Shown here one piece after another: positions 36,301 through 45,300 of a stretch of 64,000 nucleotides of DNA. This stretch comes from Lineus longissimus. Lineage: Eukaryota; Nemertea; Pilidiophora; Heteronemertea; Lineidae. The notes below the pieces were generated by a model. That model saw only the letters and a program-made list of their open reading frames with translations. It was not told where the DNA came from and did no database searches. The stretch covers positions 186,001 through 250,000 of the forward strand of contig NC_088312.1 in NCBI RefSeq assembly GCF_910592395.1, in the 5' to 3' direction. The position numbers and the translations under genes are program-made. Position 1 is the stretch's first letter. The number at the start of each line of letters is the position of its first letter.

Positions 36301-39300
36301 ATCATCCCTGACGTACCCAGGTCATGGTGAACTTAAAGTTGTTTATTTGCGAGATGAATCATAGTTCCTCCATATGGTTGACCTCAGCAGGCAAACAACT
36401 GATAGTTGACATCAAACAAGTCAGAGGAAGCATTTGAAAGCCACAACAGACCCGCAGCAAACAAGAGACCATGAGGTTGCATACAACATGTTCTTTTGAT
36501 CGTTTTGTCTATATTTTGATTTCTTTCGGCTCCTAACAGCCACTTTAAAAACCCTTAAAAGTAACCCCAGTTGGTATGGAAGAGGAAAGGTGATAGCATT
36601 TCACCCTGTGGTACATCTATTTAACCTGTTTCTCTGTCAAACTTGCCTTCCATAACATTATCAATAGCAAGGAACTTGCTCTTGATATAGAAGAGGAGGG
36701 ATGATAGTATTTCACCCTGTGGCACTCTCTCTTTATTTAAAAACAATCCACAAATTAGAGAATCAGAGGAATTTACTTGCTTTTAGGTTAGAAAAGAACA
36801 GTTGTATATAATCGCATATTCATTCCACATCAGCAAGACTGACCGAAACTCATAAGTATTGGGTTTTTGGCTGATTTCTAAACCTGTTACCTACTTTGGT
36901 GTTTTGCAGATGGTAAAGGAGCGAGAGCAGGAGATGAGCAATGCTGAGAATGAATACAAGGTGGATAACGTTCAAGACCGCTTCCCCCACGATGACCTCC
37001 AGCTCAACGAGAAGGAAAAGTCAAATGTAAGTTGATATGAAACAGGCACTGTTGAGACACTATTTGAATGAAAAGTTAAGCATGAGTGAGTAGACAATCT
37101 ATTTCAAGCCCCTGAAAGAAAGTATGCTTTGTGAATTCATGAATAGCTTGACCCACTATAGGGCCTCTATAGCTTTCCTAAGGGATTGAACTATTAGGAA
37201 TTGGGCAAGAGGTGTTAAATGAAGAGTATTTTAGGCTTGGCTATTCCCAGGCTAGCAAATAGTGTTTAGGTAACGCCTGTATGGCCAGGCAATCAGAGGG
37301 AGATTATACTTGGCGGGAGGTGAGCGGTTCCTCAAACAGAGCGATAGTGGCAGCTTACAGACATGTTGCCTTGTTGTCTGAAGTTGAACGATCTGTTTCA
37401 GATATGTCCATATTATCAGAATCAGAAGGTCAGTACGGACCCAGACCCCCTGCACCCTCCGTACCACTCCTACAAGATTGGTGATATTCCCACCTCCAAT
37501 CAATATCACCAAACCCTATCTATTCCTGCCTGGCAAAGATGACATCGCCAGGCAACTTCATAGCATGTTACAGCCTGCATTCAGTGAAAAATGGGGACAA
37601 TTCATCACAGCAGAGTCGATATTGTACTGACGATTCCTCTGCTGAAGACAATAACACGTCCATCGTGCATAGATCACTTAGATCTCCTTCAATAGCAGTC
37701 CTCCCTGAATGAATGGTGGCGAGGGATGCATTTGACTGGTCTATGGGTTGCTGGGTGAGGTGTCACCTCTTGTGATAGTCACCTAGGAACAGGTTGTTCC
37801 CTCTGGCGGGGAGGTGCGTCTCTAAGACGGGATGGTGGCTACACTTGGCAGGGTCTTGGCTGTTGAGGTCATAGATTACGATCCTAGTAACACAGACCAG
37901 CTGTGGCACCACCTCAGGCCTCCTGTGGTTGTCCCCTTAGCATGCTAGTGCACTTGTCAAATGTTTGAAAGAAGGCACTCTGTCCGAGAGAGTAGGTCTA
38001 TTTGACCTCCCCATCGCCTCCCCTCACACCAAAACCATCTCCAAGACAATCCTGTCACCTCCGTGACCCCTGGGGTCGCCCCCTTTCATAATGCTAAGTG
38101 TAAGATTAATCACCTATCAGTTTTGACGAGACGTGGAGGGTCCAATAAAGAAAAGACTCATTCACCTCTTCGTTCCGACTGTTTGCTCCTTTGCTACAAA
38201 TGTCTGCTATCTGGGCACTAGATGGCAGATTGCCTGGACACAGGTTGCTGAGAAGCAAAACTCTAACATTTCTAGTGGGATATTGATGAAGATGAGAGGG
38301 TGATGTATCAGTTCTGAGATGATGTCACCCATATGGATCTGTTCTGGTTGCTAACCGAACGCTAACTTGTAACATGCATGTCATGTATAAGTTGCATCAT
38401 TTTACAAATGGAGTATGTTTTCATTGTTTGTCTTGACCGAGTTACAGGTGGTTTGCCTGTCCAGTGTTGAGTTACAGGTGGTTTGCCTGTCCAGTGTTGA
38501 GTTACAGGTGGTTTGCTTGTCCAGTGTTGAGTTACAGGTGGTTTGCCTGTCCAGTGTTGAGTTACAGGTGGTTTGCCTGTCCAGTGTTGAGTTACAGGTG
38601 GTTTGCTTGTCCAGTGTTGAGTTACAGGTGGTTTGCCTGTCCAGTGTTGAGTTACAGGTGGTTTGCCTGTCCAGTGTTGAGTTACAGGTGGTTTGCCTGT
38701 CCAGTGTTGAGTTACAGGTGGTTTGCCTGTCCAGTGTTGAGTAATTGTTCCAAATTCTTGCTTCATTGGCTGTTGGCTATCTCATCCATGAAAGATGAGG
38801 ACTTTCCAGCCTGCCACCACCGTAGTTTTGATTCTGCCACATTCTTCACCTATCATCTTCTATCTTACAGCAGCGATACCGTGCTCTCCAGACGCGGCGG
38901 CGGTCAGCGCCCTCTGCTGTCCTCATCAAAAATGTTGGTGTTAAGAACCGTGGAGCACCAAACATCAACTCGCGACCACTGCCATTTGTATTGGATGAGC
39001 TACCCAGCCGCCCTCATAACACGAATCGCACTTATCTCTTGGAGGGGCCCGTCCAGTTGACAGCGGTAAGTACACAAAACAAATGGATGAGCATTTCATT
39101 TTCTTCTTCTCCACTCTTTGTACACACTTTAGGAGAGATAGCCATTGTTGAACTAACACCAACCCTTGTGGATGTTTAACCTTTTCTGTTTTTTTTGTCT
39201 TCAGGGCATCCAACCACAGGATCGATACTTATTCCTCTTCAATGACATCCTGTTAATCGCAAAGAAAAAGTCTGCCACAACTTTCAAATTAAAGACACGA

Positions 39301-42300
39301 GTACGGGTATGCGAGTTATGGCTGACCAAGAGCTTTCTGGAGGATGTCACCGAAGCGTCGAGCTCAGCTTGCCCGCCAGAGAGATCATTTGTGATTGGCT
39401 GGCCAACGACGAATATGGTCGCAACATTTGGTACGGCAGATTTAAAGGACTTGTGGTTGTCTAAGTTGACCAATCAGATCTCTGAAGAGAAAAGCCGGGA
39501 GGTGCCGAAGATGGTGTCGCTACGGATACTTAACAAGGAGATGCCAGGTTATGCATCAGTAAGTCTTTGATTTTCTACTCTGAGGATTGGCTGACAAGCT
39601 TCACAACGTACATAGTCGTCTTTTCATGGTCAGCCTATGCCAGTGTCCACGTGCCCTTCATGCACATGTCAAAACCTTCTCAACGTGATTATATGACCAT
39701 TCTGATATAAGCAGTATAGCAAGTGATCTACATCAAGTTTTGTGTGATTGTTTTTGACAGGGCTCAACTAGTGTTGCTTGTGTTAATCCAGATATAAGCC
39801 TACACAGGCCTATATTTACCAAATCAATAAGAAGCATTGCCTAACATTTCCCAATCGATTGCATGAAGTCACACAAACAATATGTCAAAAAAAATGGGAT
39901 CAGAACAAGGCCTGTATGCTGGGAAAAAATCTAATATTCACTCAGGGTTGTTACATAAGATGTCATGGTTCTCTTCCTTTATTTGGATAATGGCTTTCTG
40001 GGTTGACATTTTAAAATCACACTGCTTGGTTGCCCTGTATTGCTGGCTGGTGTCCACTGTCTTATAAAGGAGACTTTCTAATCAATTGCCCCAGGAATGT
40101 CTCCAGAAGCATAAAGCTGTCGAGCGTAGGAATGGGAAAGGCTCTATTTGCCTTTGGCTTTCTTTCAAATTTAATGGTATTTTGTTGCTCATAAATTGCT
40201 AACCGTCTCTTTAAATTTGGACCCTCCGATCTGCAGGGTTTTCTACTTTTGTCTAATCAGTCAAATACAGGCTTTTTGGCTTGGACTTTGATAACACAGT
40301 TGCTTATAATGTTAGGTGAGCCCATTAAACAGGCTGCCCTAAAATGCAGAAAGAATGTTGTCCTTCTTGACAATGAGAAATGTGAAGTTTGAGTTGAATA
40401 TTCCCAGTGGAAATTGCCCTACCCTTGTCCGAAAGTAAAAGGAGCCGTCACTGTGGTTTAGGTACATAGTTCTTGTATAGGATCTGGCTTCAGTGCATCC
40501 AAAAGTTTAGACATTTGTTAGTCTTTGTTTGAATATCGTTGTCCCTTCTCTCTTCAGTCCAAGAATATTCCTGTGATGAACACCGAGGAGGTGAATGATG
40601 TCATCAAGACGTGTTTGGAACAGTTTGAGATCTCGGACGCCAAGCCTGAAGATTACCAGATCTGGGTGAGATCAGGGAAAGAAGGCACCATGTCTCCTTC
40701 AGCTTACCCACTTTTTGGTAGGTGGAACTGAAAGTTTCAAACCTGACTGTTCTGGTCCAAATCCTGACATTACACCGAGGTCACTTAAGCACAAAATCTT
40801 AAAATGTCTTTTCATCTAAATTTAACCTGATGTTGTAACATGAGACAATAGTCTTGACCAGGAACATGACCAAACTCTTGATGGGCTTTCTCTAAAAAAA
40901 CATTTTGAATGAAACCCAGCACTTTCTATCATTTGAGGTTTTTTATGTTGACATTGATTGACCTGTCAGTCATTTGTTACTAAAACCAATCTTTGTTTAC
41001 CGAGTGGTTTCAGCCGAGAGCAGAGATTGTTGTGAGGATCTAATCCATGTTGATAAATCAGGCCGCATTATCTTTTGGTTTATATTCTACTTTGGAGACA
41101 TCTATGATGAGCCTCATTCACTAAACATAACCAGACTCTGCCTGTCAAGAGGTGCTGTAACAACTAGACCACTTCTGTCTACCACAACCAGCAGTATCTT
41201 GTTGTTGACTAGGCGGTCACATAGATTGTACAATCATTTCATCTTCTAACCTCAGGTCATGAGCATCCCTACTCCATCAAGATGAGCCACGTGCGTGATG
41301 CAGCCAAGGTCTCTGGCCACGTCATTCTCCCACAGGATACGGAGCTCGGCTCAGATTCAGTATCACCAGAACATCAATGCCAGTTCATCATAAAACACAA
41401 GTCAAAACTACAGCTGCTTAATATCTGTAAGTCTATGGGTGAGATGGTTTCTTTGTATGTGTCCTCGGGAAAAGTCACTTCACCATCCTAAACCTGATTT
41501 GTGGAAGATGGAAGTTGGGTTGAATAAGTTAGCAGAAGGCAACACATGTCCTTGGCAATGAAAGAGGCAGATGTGTTCATCAGTCTCCAAGCAGTGTGCA
41601 GTATGACTGACTGTTGTGGCTGGTGTTAGTGTGTCTTCTTTCAGTATCCGTTTGAACCGATCTCGACCCCTCACCTTCCACCATTGTTTTCTTCAGCGAA
41701 CAAGAAGAACAAGAAGTCAACCATTGCCAACCTGTTCCGGCGCAGTGCCAGCCGGCGTGACATGTTAGACTTTGATATTGTTGATGCTACGATGCAGGGC
41801 AAACTGTTTGGGCAGCGTCTCGCTGACATATGCGAGGATGATGTGTTTCCCAAACCAGTCATGGTGAGTCACCAAAACTAAGTCTGATTTTCATCAATCT
41901 TGCTGCTGCTGCTGAACTTGGAAACTTGTGACATCGTGTGTACACTCTCTTGACTGATTGATCATGTAGACTTTCAAGAAGTGGACTCACAATCAGTTGA
42001 CTTCTCTAGAGTCTGCATCATTGTCCTGGCCTTACCCAGGCAATGCATATGACCTCTGTCCTGTATCCAAGCCCCATTGTTTGTCAAGTGACTGATGTCA
42101 TCTTGATGTTTAATCCTCCAGGACTTGCTGACGCGGTTGTTCCATGAAGGCCCCTTGGCTACGGGCATCCTTAGGAAGAGCGCCAACAAACGACTCTGTG
42201 AGAATCTCAAGGCGTTGTTTGATGAGGAGAAGGAATACAATATCGATGATTGGTCCATCCTCGTCATCGGAGACACACTAAAGGTAAGGATGACATTAGT

Positions 42301-45300
42301 TGTAATCTTTGTCTGGGCACTTTACTTGGATCTACAAGGGGCTCCCTACGGGCAAACACAGAAGTAATAAAGATCAACCTGACTTTACATAACATTGTTG
42401 AATGATATGTGTTGATTAATTTCAGCTGTTCTTCCGCGAAATGCCAGATTCAATCATCGGTGGCGACCTCTACGAGAAGTTTGTGGCGACGTGTGACATC
42501 AGCAACCAGGAGGAGCGGGTGGACGAGGTTAGGCGCATGATCGAGTCTCTTCCTAAATGCAACCAGTATCTTTTGAGACATTTCTTCTGTGTCCTTTGCC
42601 GCATTGATGAGAACAAAAAGGAAAATAACATGGATGCTTACAACCTTGCCGTCTGTGTCCGGCCAAGCATCTTACGGAATCCTTCCCCAGGGTTGGATTG
42701 TCAGGACCCGATGTTTCAGGAACAGATGAAGAAAGAGACAAAATGTGTCCAGTTTGTGATCGAGAACTTTGTTGAGTTGTTTGGGGAGGAATCGCTCAAG
42801 ATGTTTGGTGAGCCTAAGTTGACGATGAGGCAAGACTCGGGGACAGACTCGGATAGTATGCACAGCATTCTCAGTATGCAGGAATCCACAGGTAAGCAGT
42901 CACCCGCTTGTTTATGAACAGATTGAACCTTCAAGAAAGCTGTTGAAAACAACCAATCACTGTGTCCTTCCCTACTTATACCTGATGAAGCTTGCTCTCA
43001 TTCCCTACGTATCTTCATGAGATGCAGGGTCTACTTGATTGGTTCCTCCCTGGTTGTTTCATCTCAGCGCTTTCCCTCTTATCATGTTTATTCTTACTGT
43101 TCTGCTACACTGGCGTTGTTTTGAAACCATGTTGTCTGTCTCATTACAGGTGGCCTGCGACGGGACGACTCGTCCTTAGACAGTCTTGATCGTGAGCTCT
43201 ACAGCACTGAGATGGACTCAAGCCCACAACTCGCCAAGAGCCACCTCTCCCCAACTAATCTTAGCCGGGATTCGGGACTCACGCTTAGTGATTCACAACT
43301 TTATGAAGAAAGCGGGGAAAGTGAGAATTCGAACAATAGCGGTGGTCGCGCAGACCTCAGTCGCGAGGAACTGCTGTTGCCTGTTCCACCACCAAGAAAC
43401 AAACGACGACGAGGCTCTGAACCGCAGACCAATCTGGACGCTGCTCGGGTATTAGCTCGAATGTGTGCGGTTCCTGGGAATGGTGCATTGGCTTCGGGTA
43501 TGGGTCAAGAGAAGGCACGCGGATCACTGTGTCACAGTATGTCAGGTGATGTGTTTAGAACAATCAAACATGGTGGTCAGCTCCAGGCAAAGAAACTTTC
43601 AATAGAATCTCTGCGAAGTGTTGAGGAGAACTCTGAATCAGAGTTGAACCCAGACTTTCAGCGGTTTCAGTCGTCAGGAGACATTGGTGTGTTACGGAAA
43701 TCTTTGAGTGGTGCTAAGTTGTTTTTCGACGAGGATATGGTGATGACACATGGTCCTGGTGAGGCGGTGCCCACTGTTGCACATGGTGGTTTGACTGTGA
43801 GTTGTGATAATCGTAGATCGTCTACAGAATACTCATCGCAAGACTCTGAACCTTCGACACCAGGTTCACCAAACTTGTATCGTCGCGTTTGGTCCGCTGA
43901 TACTGCATCCAAACCAGGCATGTTAAGTGCCAGTTACGGAGGGTCATCTCACCAGTATCAGAACACTTTGAATCCGAACTATGTTCCGCAGTCTAATAAA
44001 GCGTCGGGAAGCAGACTCAATGCTCCGATGCAGTCTATCTCTCACTCGGCACCGTCAACGCCGAATGAGTCTTCACCATCTAGTTCTCCACGAGGATCGT
44101 TCTCAAAATACTTGTCCAAGGATTCAGCTGGCTCATCTCCACGCGCCTCGTCTACAGATCTGTTGAGTAACGATTCAGACGGCGATTGTGCACCTCCTCT
44201 TCCACCAAAACCACCAACGTTGAGCCTGACCAATGCGCCAGTCACTAAAGCTGGAAAGTATTCAGACACGGTGGGTTGCGGGTCTCCGCCTCCAGATGTG
44301 ATTCTGCGCAATCAAATCTATAAAGGTCAACAAGGTCCCGAACAAATCTTTGACTTTGATTCCCCAAAGTTGCGTGGGTTTGATAGCACACGGCTTGCCC
44401 ATGACGTGATCAGTAGCTGTTCATCGGACGATGATGACCGGCCGACACGATCTTTCACATCGAGTTTGAGTAGTTTAAATTCTGGTGGATCACAGGAAAA
44501 GACAGATAAAGTTGGCACAACAGTGTCTACTTCAGTCACAAGGAAAAACTGTTTACAAAAAGCGATGTTCGTTGAGAAGTCGTCTAGTGATACTAATGTG
44601 CTTAAGCAGTTTCACAAGAGTTCCTCGGGGGCCCTTGGGAGACGTGACAATGGGCAGATACGGCCCGAGAGGCCGCCATCTTACCAGGAGGCGATTCACA
44701 GGAAGATTCTGTTAAAAAGTGGCAACGGCACAACGCAGGCTGTGACTTACACAGACAAAGACATAGTTGAACAATCTGCTAATAGTGCAAATGCCAGAAA
44801 ACTTTATGAAGAATCTCTTAAGAAATATAACCAGGGTATTGAAGGGTCTTCAAGTAGTGCATCCTCAAAGTGTGGCATGGAATCTCGGCCCGGATTGCCC
44901 AAACATTCTGTTGGTAGTGCTATTCAAGAGGAGCCATCCACTCCTCCAAAGAGTCCTGCGACCGTCAAACGTAGTCGAAGCGACACTGATAAGATAAAAG
45001 AGTTGAAGTCTCACTTCCAGAACGCTATGTTCTACTCTCCAGTCGGGAAGGAGAGGAAAGATGCGGTGAAAGACAATGTGAAAACAAAACACGAAGTTCT
45101 CCGTCGGCAATCGTCCGGGAGTGGAAATCCAAGCATGCATCTCTCCGATTGCACTCCGGTCAAGGTTGATAAGAATGCAGCCACTGTTCAGTATTATAAA
45201 GCCCTCGTTAAAACTGCCCCAGAACCCAACACAATGCGGCGGAACCCACCTCCATACCGGCACCCTCCACCAATACAAAGTCTGGCAACGAGTAGTGGCA

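Noticed and set aside
38362-39060. Proteins read from the 30-bp array on both strands
   Set aside because: Frames exist only because the period is 30; composition is pure repeat and the region is intronic.
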